A stretch of DNA of 64,000 nucleotides from Lysobacter sp. (GTDB lineage: Bacteria; Pseudomonadota; Gammaproteobacteria; Xanthomonadales; Xanthomonadaceae): assembly GCA_008015835.1 (NCBI GenBank), contig SSGH01000015.1, positions 1-64,000 on the forward strand, read 5' to 3'. A program made the translations under genes and the position numbers. Below, one piece after another: positions 29,758 through 38,225 of this stretch; positions within the stretch are counted from its first letter, which is position 1, and every line of letters starts with the position of its first letter. The notes under the pieces were generated by a model. That model worked only from the letters and a program-made list of their open reading frames with translations, searched no databases and had not been told where the DNA came from.

Positions 29758-31052
29758 GGGGTGTCCTTCAATAAAGGGGTCGTCGATGGCGCGGCGAGCA
29801 GTGGTTGGCCAGTCAGGCGTTGGATTTCGATCAGGGCGCGCTGGGCGTCGAGCGCGGTTTCAAGCTGCTGTTTGCGTGCGTTGGTGCGCTCGGATTGCAA
29901 TTGCGCCCATTCGAGATAGCTGATCGCACCGGAGCGGTACGCGCGTTCGGCGGCGGCTTCGGCTTGTCCCAGTTTCGGCAAGACGTCGCTCCGCAACCGC
30001 TGCACTTCGATCTGCGCCACGCGATAGCGGCCGTGCGCTTCGGCCAGCGTCGAATACAGCGCCAGTCCCTTGGCCTCGCGCTCGATCTCCAGCGACGCCA
30101 GTTCGGCTTCGGCGATGCGGATCTCGGGCTGCGCGCGCGAACGGCTTCCCAGCGGCATCGACACACTCCCGATGAGGCCGAAGTCGTCAGTCGACTGTAG
30201 CCGGCGCACGCCGACTTGCCAGTCCAGATCTGCGGTGCTGCTGCTGCGCGCAAGTTGTAGCCGCGCTTCCCGGATGCGCTGCTCATCGGCAAACTGGGCG
30301 AGCTCCGGCGTGTTTCCGATCAGCTCGGACAGGGCTGAGAAATCGCCGATGGCGGGAAGTTGCAACGGATCGCGTGCGACCACATCGAAGTCCGGTTCAC
30401 GTTGACCCCACAGTGCAGCCAGGTGGTGTCGCGCGGCGATCAGCCGCTGTTCGGCGCGGGCGCGATCCAACTCCGCGCGCGCCAGTGCCGCCTGCGCGGT
30501 CAACACCACCGATTCCGGTGACGCGCCGGCCTGCAAGCGGTGGCGCGCGCCAGCGACCGTGCGCTGGCGCTGGGCGATGTCCAGTTGCGCGATCTCGCGC
30601 TGCTGCTGCGCCGCCACCGCAGCGAGATACCGCCGCGCGACTTCGGCCAGCAGATCGAGACGCCGGGTTTCGCGCTCGACGGCCAAGGCGTCGATCCGGC
30701 TCTGCGCCAACACACGTCGGGCGTCTAGCTTGCCGCCGCGTTCAAGCACCGACGCCAGTGTCAAACTGAGTTCGGCGCCCTGCAGGCCGCTGGCCTCGCC
30801 GGAGCCAAAGGCATTTTCGACGGTAGCGCCCGCGACCAGTGCGGGACGCAATGCGGCGCGGTCGCGTTCGGCGGCCAGCACATCGCCGCGAGCACCGAAC
30901 AGGCGCAATTGAGGGTGGGAATCGGCGACGCGCGCAAACGCATCGTCCAAGGTCAAGGTTGGACGGGGAACAACAGGATCTGCAGCGGTCGCGGGCCAAG
31001 CCACGACGAACGCCACGATGCACGCGGCGAACGCCGCGAGTCGCATACGCAT
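29754..31052 (-). CDS. czcC: outer-membrane efflux protein, CzcC family
   Basis: A 432-residue TolC-family channel with a signal peptide (residues 3-26, ending ATA) and two coiled-coil halves (LDDAFARVADSHPQLR near the start). The start MRMRLAAF at 31052 follows GGAG. The frame is open a further 66 codons upstream without a signal-like start. It is the first gene of the czcCBA set. Confidence 0.87.
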
Positions 31053-31107
31053 GGGAAACACTCCGATGGAAAGGTTGGACGAGCAGCCGGAGTACGGCTG
31101 GCGGGTC

Positions 31108-31500
31108 TCAAGCCTGAATCGGAGGTCGGAAGGGGGTTGCCGCGTGCGCGTCGGCAGTGATGGCGTTGGTAGGCGCCCAAAGCACCCTGGCAACGGGTTT
31201 GAAAGCCGGAAGCTGTAACTGTCCGGATAGCGGAAGCTGCGGCTGCGCACAGCAGTGCGCGTGATGCATCAGTTGGTGCGAAGCGCCGGCGTCGCCGTCG
31301 CCGTCTGTTTCGGTCGAATCCGTTTGCCACTGGGTGGCATGCAGATCAGCGTGAGTACCCGATGCGCTCGAATGGCCGATCGCCTCGTGCAACGCACCTC
31401 GGCCAGCAATCACAGGTTGCACGATCAGGCACAGCATGAGTAGCGCCAGAAAAGACTGGCGGCACAGGGTGCTTATCCGGCGGGCTTGACGACTTTTCAC
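31108..31500 (-). CDS. small exported His-rich protein, CzcI-like
   Basis: A 130-residue protein starting at GTG, with a hydrophobic signal segment (about residues 15-32, FLALLMLCLIVQPVIAG) and a His/Cys-rich mature region (HQLMHHAHCCAQP). Its place before czcC and its composition recall CzcI, a small periplasmic protein at the head of czc operons, but the similarity is in plan only. The upstream 100 bases (31501-31608) presumably hold the operon promoter. Confidence 0.62.
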   Translation of the reverse strand: MKSRQARRISTLCRQSFLALLMLCLIVQPVIAGRGALHEAIGHSSASGTHADLHATQWQTDSTETDGDGDAGASHQLMHHAHCCAQPQLPLSGQLQLPAFKPVARVLWAPTNAITADAHAATPFRPPIQA

Positions 31501-31608
31501 GGCCGCAGAGTGTAGCTCAATCGCGAAAGGTTAGACAATTACAGGAAACGTCAAAAACCTGCATATTTCATTGGCTTGGCTGCCAAAAGACGACTATCTT
31601 TCACTCTG

Positions 31609-32205
31609 CTAAGCCTTTTCCGCATGGGCATCGCGCAAAATTCCAAAGGCTTCCTTGATCACGTACAAGCCGATCAACGTGCCGATGGCAAAATCCGGGT
31701 ACGGCGAGTGCAGCCAGAACACCAGCACCCCGGCCAGGATGACGCCGAGGTTGGCCACCACATCGGCACGGGTGAACAGCCACGTCGCCCGCAGATGCAC
31801 TTCACCGGACTTCAAAGGCGCGAGCATGCGCAGGACGGTGACATTGACCGCCAACGACAACAAGGAGATGCCGATCATCCATCCGCTGAGCGGTTCAGCA
31901 CCGAACATGACGCGGCGGCCGACTTCGACGAGCACACCGACGCCCAGCATCAGCAGCACACCGCCACTGAGCAACGCAGCGTTGGCCTTGAACCGGGTCG
32001 TACGACCGATCGCGACCAGACCAATCGCATAGGCAGTCGCGTCGGAAAGCATATCCAGTGCATCGGCTAGCAGACCTGTGGACTGGGCGATCCAACCAGC
32101 GAAACCACCGATCACCGCCATGGCCGCATTAAGGGCCAGCGCAATCCAAAGAACACGACGTTCACGCGCGTTCTTGGCTTCGTGGTGGCAGCCGCATTCG
32201 CTCAT
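31609..32205 (-). CDS. cation diffusion facilitator, short form lacking the C-terminal domain
   Basis: A 198-residue membrane protein with six hydrophobic segments. The Cys/His start (MSECGCHHEAK) and the TM2 motif LLADALDMLSDATAYAIG are typical of CDF exporters. It ends soon after TM6, so the cytoplasmic metal-sensing domain of full-length (about 300-residue) members is absent. Short members of this kind occur beside metal regulators. It lies 10 bases downstream of the FTR1-like gene and shares its promoter. Confidence 0.85.
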   Translation of the reverse strand: MSECGCHHEAKNARERRVLWIALALNAAMAVIGGFAGWIAQSTGLLADALDMLSDATAYAIGLVAIGRTTRFKANAALLSGGVLLMLGVGVLVEVGRRVMFGAEPLSGWMIGISLLSLAVNVTVLRMLAPLKSGEVHLRATWLFTRADVVANLGVILAGVLVFWLHSPYPDFAIGTLIGLYVIKEAFGILRDAHAEKA

Positions 32206-32215
32206 CGCAAAGTCC

Positions 32216-34168
32216 TCATGATTTTGCCGCGACACGCGCGGACCGGGCATTGAAGATGAAACCTGCCACCGCGACCGTTGCGATCGCCAACTGTGCCAGC
32301 AATGATTGCCACGACGGATAGACGCCGAGCCAGTCGATGCGTGGCGCAGCAATCAACGCCTGCGACACCCAGCCGGCTTCCTGCAGCGCGGCCACGCCTT
32401 TACCGACCAGGACGATCGCAAGCAAGGCGATCAGGACCGAACTGATCGTGAAGAACTTGCCGATCGGCAAACGCTTGCTGAGACGCAGCATCCAATACGC
32501 TACGCCGACCAACACTGCGGTGCCAGTCAACAGACCAGCAACGATAGCGCCGGATGCCTGCTCGCTCCACATTGCGATGTAGAACAGGATCGTTTCGAAC
32601 ACCTCGCGGTAAACGGCGACGAACGCCAAGGTGAACAGGAAGATCGCTGAGCGCCGCGTCAGGGCCGCCGACATCTTGGCGTGCAGGTATTGCTGCCAGC
32701 GGCCAGCGAAACTCTTGCCGTGCATCCAGATGCCCACGCTGAGCAGTACGACCGCGGCGAACAGCGCCGAAACGCCTTCGGTCACTTCACGATTGGCGCC
32801 GCTGATATCGACAAAGTACGTGGCCACCGCCCAGGTGATGGCTCCTGCCAGTAGTGCCCCGATCCAGCCAGCATGAACGTAAGGCAGCACATCACGGCGT
32901 TCGGCTTTGCGCAGAAAAGCGATCATGCCGATGACGATCAGTAGTGCTTCCAGCCCTTCGCGCAGCAGGATGGTGAAGCTGCCGAGAAAGGCCGTGGTTG
33001 TGTCCGTATGCCGATCCAGTAGCGCGACCTCGGCGCGATCGAACAGCGCCCGGATTCGCGCCGCCTGGGCGGTCGTTTCCGCGAGTGCTGAACCGCGACC
33101 GAGCTGTGCGCGAAATTGGGCCATCGCAGCTTCGAGTTCGCGCATCAGCGCAGCGTCGCGCGTGACCAATGTCGGTTCGATCGGCTCGACACCATCGAGG
33201 TAGGCGGACAAAGCCAAGGCCTTGGCGCGCGTCGTGTCCCCGGTGCGGTAGGCCTGCTCGCTCTGGGCCAGCCGTTGCCGGGCCATCGCCAGTGGTCCGG
33301 CAGCAGCATCAGCCAACACCTCGTCCACGGCTTGCGGGTGCGCACGCAGATACGCCACGACTTCGGCCGCCTGCGCCGGCTCCAACGTCTTGGCGAGTTC
33401 AGCCTCGCTGGCGCGGGTGAGCGCTTCTAGGTCGGGGATCTTCGAATGCAGTTCGGGACGCTCGCGCCACAGCGTTTCGCCGCGCGTTTGCGCCTGCGGC
33501 GAATACGACATACCGCCGATGTAAAATGCCAAGTCCCAGCGATCGGCGTCTGACAAGCTGGAGAACGCCGCCATTGCGGTACCGGGGACGCCCTGCGAAA
33601 TTACCTCGTACAGCGCGAACGGCGTGCGTTGCGCTGCGCGGGTGGCATCGCTGAAGGCGATCGGCGGCGGATCCAGTGCGGCCGCAGTCGGGCCGTCACC
33701 GCGACCGGCCGAACCGTGACAGGCTGCACATTGCTGGGCGTAGAGCGCCGCAGCCCGGCTCGGCACCGGCGGTGAAGTCGGCACCGCCCCGATGGAGTAG
33801 CTGGCCAGCAGGTCATCGGCCAGCCCACGGGCGAGCGTCGCCACATGCAGGGGCTCGGCCTTGGTGGTCACCGCCACCACCAGTTGGTCGGCTTGGGCCA
33901 GCAGGGCCGGCTGTTTTGATGACTCTGGCAGGCTCGCCAGTTGCGTGCGGACGGCCCCGGCGAACTCCTGCATCTCGGCGTACTCGCCCGGCGACACGAT
34001 ATGACCGCCTTGAACGGCGCCGGCGTAGTCCACGGCGATGTAGTCGAGCATCTGCCAGGTCTGGTGCGGGTTCGCTCCAGGCTGTTCGGCACGAACCGGC
34101 AGCAACGTGGCCCCCAGCATCAGAAGGGCCAGGAGGCTGGACTGGATCAGGACAATCGGTTGGGGCAT
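32216..34168 (-). CDS. FTR1-family metal permease with cytochrome c domain (PbrT-like)
   Basis: A 650-residue protein. It has a signal peptide (residues 7-27), a helical periplasmic part, a c-type heme site CAACH at about residue 147 followed by GSAGRGDG, then seven membrane segments with the FTR1 motifs REGLEALL and REVFETILF. FTR1 proteins carry oxidised iron. A fusion of this layout in metal islands is PbrT, a Pb(II) uptake protein of Cupriavidus. The divergent MerR-type regulator supports the lead/zinc/cadmium context. Substrate is inferred. Confidence 0.82.
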   Translation of the reverse strand: MPQPIVLIQSSLLALLMLGATLLPVRAEQPGANPHQTWQMLDYIAVDYAGAVQGGHIVSPGEYAEMQEFAGAVRTQLASLPESSKQPALLAQADQLVVAVTTKAEPLHVATLARGLADDLLASYSIGAVPTSPPVPSRAAALYAQQCAACHGSAGRGDGPTAAALDPPPIAFSDATRAAQRTPFALYEVISQGVPGTAMAAFSSLSDADRWDLAFYIGGMSYSPQAQTRGETLWRERPELHSKIPDLEALTRASEAELAKTLEPAQAAEVVAYLRAHPQAVDEVLADAAAGPLAMARQRLAQSEQAYRTGDTTRAKALALSAYLDGVEPIEPTLVTRDAALMRELEAAMAQFRAQLGRGSALAETTAQAARIRALFDRAEVALLDRHTDTTTAFLGSFTILLREGLEALLIVIGMIAFLRKAERRDVLPYVHAGWIGALLAGAITWAVATYFVDISGANREVTEGVSALFAAVVLLSVGIWMHGKSFAGRWQQYLHAKMSAALTRRSAIFLFTLAFVAVYREVFETILFYIAMWSEQASGAIVAGLLTGTAVLVGVAYWMLRLSKRLPIGKFFTISSVLIALLAIVLVGKGVAALQEAGWVSQALIAAPRIDWLGVYPSWQSLLAQLAIATVAVAGFIFNARSARVAAKS

Positions 34169-34216
34169 GGTTCGACCATGGTTGGGCCCCGCCAGGGTGG
34201 CAGCGGAAACGTGCCC

Positions 34217-34247
34217 AGCGTAAAGTCTGTAGTCACTACAGGGTCAA
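34217..34247 (-). promoter_or_regulatory. MerR-type operator/promoter of the FTR1-CDF operon
   Basis: On - strand, TTGACC (34242-34247) and TACGCT (34217-34222) are 19 bp apart. The spacer and -35 edge contain the perfect dyad CTGTAGT-n-ACTACAG (34227-34241). This is the layout of PbrR/CadR/ZntR targets. The regulator gene starts 12 bases away on the other strand. Confidence 0.88.
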
Positions 34248-34258
34248 GCGGAATGCGA

Positions 34259-34684
34259 ATGAAAATCAGTGACGCCGCCGCCGCCAGTGGCTGTCATCTG
34301 GAGACCATTCGCTACTACGAGCGTGTGGGTCTGATGCCATCACCGATGCGAACCGGGAGCGGTTACCGCGCCTACGCGCCGGCCGATGTCGAACGGCTGC
34401 GCTTCATCAGCCGGGGGCGCGAGTTGGGGTTCAGTCTGGAGGATATTCGCAGTCTGCTGCGCTTGAACGACGATCCGCAGTTGTCGTGTGGCGATGTTGA
34501 TGTGCTGGCTCGTGCGCACTTGACCGACATCCATCAACGCATTGATGCGCTCAGTCGCATGGCGGAGGAACTGGAACGAGTCATCGCCCAGTGCTCCGGC
34601 GGCGAGCGTGTCAAGTGCACCATTCTGGAAGCGCTACGTCGCGCCGATGGCGCTTCTACCGAGAACAAAGGATCGAAGACATGA
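34259..34684 (+). CDS. MerR-family regulator, PbrR/CadR/ZntR-like
   Basis: A 141-residue protein (an ATG two codons earlier, at 34253, is equally possible). The N-terminal helix-turn-helix (MKISDAAAASGCHLETIRYYE), the dimer helix and Cys residues in LSCGDV, AQCSGG and VKCTILEAL match the Zn/Cd/Pb branch of the MerR family rather than MerR itself. It should activate the divergent FTR1-CDF operon through the 19-bp-spaced promoter. Confidence 0.85.
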   Translation: MKISDAAAASGCHLETIRYYERVGLMPSPMRTGSGYRAYAPADVERLRFISRGRELGFSLEDIRSLLRLNDDPQLSCGDVDVLARAHLTDIHQRIDALSRMAEELERVIAQCSGGERVKCTILEALRRADGASTENKGSKT

Positions 34685-34699
34685 CGATGGTTGTGCGCT

Positions 34700-35058
34700 G
34701 ACGGATAACTCAACCTGAGTGGTGCGCTCACGGTGCTCAAGTACTCGCGCAGGAAGTCCGCAACGTAGGTCTTGCCGACCGACCATCCCTGTTCGACGTG
34801 GTCGCGGTTGAACCGATCCGCGATCGTGCGGCAACTGGCGTCGGGCGATTCCATCGCAATCCGGAACAGTCTTTCACGTACTACGATGGGCTTGGCCCGG
34901 TAATGATGCATGCCGTTGGCGCTTGTTGATGTGGGTTGCATTTCACATTTTGTATGCCTGCGAATTCCGGATCGCTGCGGAAGCGGTCGTTGATGGCGGA
35001 TGCGAGCAATCAACATTGCGACAAGCGCGAGCAGCAGTGCAAGAATCATCCGAATCAA
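34700..35058 (-). pseudogene. 5' remnant of a DDE/integrase-core transposase
   Basis: On - strand the segment reads a hydrophobic start, then helix-turn-helix sequence MHHYRAKPIVVRERLFRIAM and CRTIADRFNRDH, then GWSVGKTYVADFLREY. This looks like the N-terminal DNA-binding part of an integrase-core transposase seen in metal-resistance islands. The catalytic core is missing: the frame continues into antisense of the PbrR-like gene. It marks a past insertion at the right edge of the metal block. Confidence 0.6.
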
Positions 35059-35100
35059 CCGTCATGGCCCGGCGGTCGACGCCGTTTGGGTCGCGCAGAC

Positions 35101-35116
35101 TACGCTACGCTGCGAT
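35101..35116 (+). repeat. 16-bp direct repeat, left copy
   Basis: TACGCTACGCTGCGAT occurs here and at 37703-37718, bracketing the recombinase cassette. It could be an attachment core or scar. Because TACGCT also serves as the -10 at 34217, two similar promoters are an alternative explanation. Confidence 0.5.
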
Positions 35117-35143
35117 ACAGCATTGCGATTGCGCTGGGACACT

Positions 35144-35166
35144 GCCTGCTCGTTTGACGAGCAGGC
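35144..35166 (+). promoter_or_regulatory. perfect 10-bp stem-loop before the recombinase cassette
   Basis: GCCTGCTCGT and ACGAGCAGGC pair perfectly around TTG. The stem ends nine bases before the GTG start at 35176, and its right arm abuts the CAGGA that would serve as ribosome-binding site. It may be an operator or an RNA hairpin that limits translation. Confidence 0.55.
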
Positions 35167-35175
35167 AGGACCACC

Positions 35176-35385
35176 GTGACATCCCTCCAAACTTTCGACC
35201 CGGCGCGCATGACGCCGGCACAGCGGCGCACGGAGGCCGCCGCACTGCTGGCCCAGGGCCTGCACCGCCTGCGCGGCGGCGACGCGCACACCGCCGCCGT
35301 CGCCGCGCCCTCTCCGGTTTGTCTTGGCTTTGGCGACCACCCACGCGTACATGCCAACCCCGCTCACCGGAGTCCACAGGCATGA
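35176..35385 (+). CDS. small protein at the head of the DUF2924-recombinase cassette
   Basis: A 69-residue protein from a GTG start. The segment LQTFDPARMTPAQRRTEAAA and the following LLAQGLHRLR are typical of short proteins that precede DUF2924 and recombinase genes in other proteobacteria. The last third contains leader copy G in another frame. The stop overlaps the next gene (ATGA). Confidence 0.68.
   Translation: MTSLQTFDPARMTPAQRRTEAAALLAQGLHRLRGGDAHTAAVAAPSPVCLGFGDHPRVHANPAHRSPQA
35323..35353 (+). promoter_or_regulatory. 31-bp leader element, diverged copy G
   Basis: CTTGGCTT, nine bases, then CCCACGCGTACATG: identical in the left block, 10 of 14 in the right block, and exactly the same 31-bp length as copies A-F. 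It ends 28 bases before the DUF2924 ATG, the same distance as the other copies. Here it lies inside the 3' end of the preceding gene. Confidence 0.5.
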
Positions 35386-35852
35386 CGCAACAATCCCCTC
35401 CCGCGGCTGCGCCCGCATCGATGGCTGCGCGCATCGCGCACCTGGCCGATTGGTCGTGGCCGGATATCAAGAAGGAATGGCAGCGCCTCTTCGGTGGCGA
35501 GCCGCCCATCGCCAATCGACGCTTCGTCGAGAAGCGCATCGCCTATCGCTGGCAGGAAATCGAGTTCGCCAAGACTGACCACAGCTTGCTCGAGCGTAAC
35601 AGCGGCCGGATCGATGAACTGGTCGCGACCGGCACGTTGAAACGCCAGAAGGCCGGCGCGACGCCGATTGCCGGCACCGAGCTGATCCGCATCTATGCCG
35701 GCGTCGAGCATCGGGTCCGGGTCCTGCCGGACGACGAATTCGAGTACGCCGGCAAGCGGTATCCCAGCCTGTCGATGATCGCCCGCACGATCACCGGCAC
35801 CCGCTGGAGCGGGCCGGCGTTCTTCGGATTGCGCAAAGCAGGTGGCCGATGA
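35382..35852 (+). CDS. DUF2924 family protein
   Basis: A 156-residue protein (LADWSWPDIKKEWQRLFGG, FVEKRIAYRWQEIEF, GTELIRIYAGVEHRVRVLPD, and YPSLSMIARTITGTRWSGPAFFGL). The final block resembles a short DNA-binding fold common to this family. DUF2924 genes regularly sit directly before a serine recombinase, as here, and their function is not established. The ATG overlaps the previous stop, and its own stop overlaps the recombinase start. Confidence 0.85.
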   Translation: MTQQSPPAAAPASMAARIAHLADWSWPDIKKEWQRLFGGEPPIANRRFVEKRIAYRWQEIEFAKTDHSLLERNSGRIDELVATGTLKRQKAGATPIAGTELIRIYAGVEHRVRVLPDDEFEYAGKRYPSLSMIARTITGTRWSGPAFFGLRKAGGR

Positions 35853-37189
35853 GCGCCGTTCTGCCGAAGCGCCTGCGCTGCGCCGTCTACACCCGCAAAT
35901 CCACCGACGAAGGGCTCGATGCGGAATACACCTCGATCGACGCCCAGCGCGATGCCGGCGCGGCGTTCATCGCCAGCCGGCGGATGGAAGGCTGGATCCC
36001 GGTCGCAGGTGATTACGACGATGGCGGCTTCTCCGGCGGCACGTTGCTGCGTCCCGCGCTACAGCGCCTCATGGAAGACATCCGCGCAGGCCAGATCGAC
36101 ATCGTCGTGGTCTACAAGATCGACCGCCTGACGCGATCGCTGTTCGACTTCGCCGAGCTGATCAAGGTCTTCGAGGAATACGGCACGACCTTCGTGTCCG
36201 TTACACAGCAGATCAACACCACGGATGCGATGGGCAGGATGATGCTGAACATCCTCCTCGCGTTCGCGCAGTTCGAGCGCGAGTTGACCGCCGAGCGCAT
36301 CCGCGACAAGTTCGCCGCCAGCAAGAAGAAGGGGTTGTGGATGCACGGGATCTGCCCGTTGGGCTATGACGTCGTGGATCGCCGGCTGGTGGTGAACGCG
36401 GCGGAGGCCGAACAGGTCCGGACGATCTTCCGTCGTTTCGTCGAGTTGGGCTCGATCCTGAAGATCGTGCAGGAGGCGAGGGCGCGCGGCTGGTGCAACA
36501 AGACGTGGACGACGAAGGCGGGCACCGTGCGGCCCGGTAAGCTCCACGACAAAAGCTCCATCCACGGCATGCTGCATTGCCGCACCTATCTGGGCGAACT
36601 CAAGCATCGCGGCGAGTACGTCGAGAGCACCCACCCGGCAATCATCGACAAGGCGCTCTGGGACGAGGCGCATGCGCTGCTGCAGATCAACGGCCGAGTC
36701 CGCTCCGCCGCCTCGCGCGGCAAGGTGGATTTCCTGCTGAAGGGCCTGTTGACCGGCCCCGACGGCCGCGCCCTGTCGCCGTGGCACACGACCAAGGCCA
36801 ACGGGCGCACCTACCGCTACTACCTGAGCACGCGCGACATCCACGAAGGGCGGGGCACGTCGGGCCTGCCGCGCCTGCCAGCGGCCGAACTGGAGGTTGC
36901 GGTGGTCGGGCAACTGCGCCAACTGCTGCGCGCGCCGGAGATGATCGAAGTGATGATCCCGCAGGCGCTCGCCCTCGACCCCACGCTGGATGAAGCGCAG
37001 GTCACGGTCGCGATGACGCAGGTCGACCGGGTATGGGAGCAGTTGTTTCCCGCCGAGCAGCAGCGGCTGGTCAGGCTGCTGGTGGAGCGGGTGATCGTGA
37101 CGCCGACGAACCTGGAACTCCGCCTGCGCCCCGGCGGCATCGGCAGCCTCGCCGCCGATGCCCGGCAGGTCGCCGAGGCGGTCGCATGA
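35849..37189 (+). CDS. large serine recombinase
   Basis: A 446-residue site-specific recombinase. The resolvase catalytic domain occupies residues 9-150, with the nucleophile in YTRKS (Ser18) and the motif YKIDRLTRSLFDF. A recombinase domain follows (GICPLGYDV to about 280), then a zinc-ribbon-like region (GLLTGPDGRALSPWHTTKA) without the usual Cys, as in other DUF2924-linked members. It could integrate or excise the surrounding element. Overlaps on both sides show a four-gene operon. Confidence 0.9.
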   Translation: MSAVLPKRLRCAVYTRKSTDEGLDAEYTSIDAQRDAGAAFIASRRMEGWIPVAGDYDDGGFSGGTLLRPALQRLMEDIRAGQIDIVVVYKIDRLTRSLFDFAELIKVFEEYGTTFVSVTQQINTTDAMGRMMLNILLAFAQFERELTAERIRDKFAASKKKGLWMHGICPLGYDVVDRRLVVNAAEAEQVRTIFRRFVELGSILKIVQEARARGWCNKTWTTKAGTVRPGKLHDKSSIHGMLHCRTYLGELKHRGEYVESTHPAIIDKALWDEAHALLQINGRVRSAASRGKVDFLLKGLLTGPDGRALSPWHTTKANGRTYRYYLSTRDIHEGRGTSGLPRLPAAELEVAVVGQLRQLLRAPEMIEVMIPQALALDPTLDEAQVTVAMTQVDRVWEQLFPAEQQRLVRLLVERVIVTPTNLELRLRPGGIGSLAADARQVAEAVA

Positions 37190-37656
37190 ACCGCCCGACC
37201 CTGACGATGGCGGGGCAGGCCAGCGAGGTAGTCGCCAGCGACGGCAGCGTCGTGCTGAACGTCCCGATCACCCTGCGGCAGCGGAGCGGTCGACGGGTGG
37301 TCGCCGTCGGCGGTCCCCGGTGCGAATCCGGCGAGCGGACTCGAACCGGCGCCACGCCGCTGCAATTGGCGCTGGCCCGTGGCCACCGCTGGCTGCGGAA
37401 GCTGGAAGCGGGTGAGGTCTCGTCGCTTCGTGAGATCGCGCAGCGCGACGGCGCCGACCACAGCTACGTCGCCAAGCACCTCAACCTGACCTTGCTGGCA
37501 CCGGACATCGTGGCCGCGATCCTGGAAGACGCCCTGCCGGACGGGGTCCGGCTCAGCGCGCTGCTGATCAATCCGCCGGTGCTGTGGGATGACCAACGTG
37601 CGGCGCTCGGCACGACGCCTGCGCCGCCTCGGATGAGGAAGGGCGGCCGGAAGTAG
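37186..37656 (+). CDS. ParB-like helix-turn-helix protein of the recombinase cassette
   Basis: A 156-residue protein. Residues about 60-135 contain LALARGHRWLRKLEAGEVSS, LREIAQRDGADHSYVAKHL and LTLLAPDIVAAILED, the ParB/KorB-like HTH layout found in proteins encoded after DUF2924-linked recombinases. It may direct the recombinase or regulate the operon. The ATG overlaps the recombinase stop (ATGA). Confidence 0.78.
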   Translation: MNRPTLTMAGQASEVVASDGSVVLNVPITLRQRSGRRVVAVGGPRCESGERTRTGATPLQLALARGHRWLRKLEAGEVSSLREIAQRDGADHSYVAKHLNLTLLAPDIVAAILEDALPDGVRLSALLINPPVLWDDQRAALGTTPAPPRMRKGGRK

Positions 37657-37702
37657 GGCAGGGGCAACAGGCGGCTTTCGCTGGATAACAGCCGCGCCGG
37701 GG

Positions 37703-37718
37703 TACGCTACGCTGCGAT
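37703..37718 (+). repeat. 16-bp direct repeat, right copy
   Basis: Identical to 35101-35116. It lies 46 bases after the last gene of the recombinase cassette and before the terminator at 37776. Confidence 0.5.
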
Positions 37719-37775
37719 CCCGCATGAGAGCGAGTTTGGATGCCGGTTGCTCAGGCACGACCAATTCAGGAAACG

Positions 37776-37801
37776 AAAAGCCGCCGGAAGGCGGCTTTTT
37801 T
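37776..37801 (+). terminator. intrinsic terminator after the recombinase cassette
   Basis: AAAAGCCGCC and GGCGGCTTTTTT pair around GGAA and end in a T run. This is a strong Rho-independent terminator, also usable from the other strand because of the A tract. Confidence 0.88.
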
Positions 37802-38222
37802 GTGGGCGGTGTTTTGGTTGAAACGAAGAGGTGAGATGTCAGGCGCATGTGCCTCAGAGCGATACTGAAAGTGCAGCGTTGGAGTTCAGGGCAGTAGCAC
37901 TTCGAAGGATACCTATTGTGTTTTCTATTTTTAATTGCAAGGCGATAGTGAGGAGCTATGAATGTTTCCTGCGATCCGAGTCCATATTCATTTCTTAAGG
38001 CCTGAGACATGTGGCTTCGTGGCGTTCTCTCGGATTCTGAATAGTCTTTGCCGTTAGTATCTGACGGTGTTGTGATCTTTAATAAGCGACTGCTTTCATC
38101 TCTGGCGCGTTTAGGAAATTCGGATCACCTAATCTTTGCTGACAGTTGTCAAGAAGCGCTTATTAAGCTTAGCTTCTTCCCTCACGACCAAACGGCTCCA
38201 TGCAATCCAGGAGGGGGAAGCA
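37802..38222 (+). other. AT-richer intergenic stretch before the TIGR04141 gene
   Basis: About 420 bases with visibly lower GC than the recombinase operon. No convincing gene is visible: short frames such as 38048-38254 lack ribosome-binding sites and run into the next gene. The promoter of the downstream gene must lie here. AT-rich stretches near 37920-37940 and 38070-38130 are candidates. Confidence 0.5.
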
Positions 38223-38225
38223 TTG
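38209..38225 (+). promoter_or_regulatory. Shine-Dalgarno that fixes a TTG start
   Basis: AGGAGGGGG at 38209-38217 lies five bases before TTG 38223. It decides the start of the TIGR04141 gene over an upstream TTG at 38136 that lacks such a site. Confidence 0.78.

Noticed and set aside
31561..31590. A TTGGCTTGGC sequence resembling the left block of the 31-bp element
   Set aside because: The right block ACAGCGCGTTCATG is absent and no gene start follows at the expected distance.
36059..36922. A 287-codon frame on - within the serine recombinase
   Set aside because: It is the antisense of the catalytic and recombinase domains, which are clearly coding on +.
38136..38222. Upstream extension of the TIGR04141 gene from TTG 38136
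   Set aside because: The strong AGGAGGGGG site lies downstream of it at 38209, and the family-typical N-terminus begins at TTG 38223.
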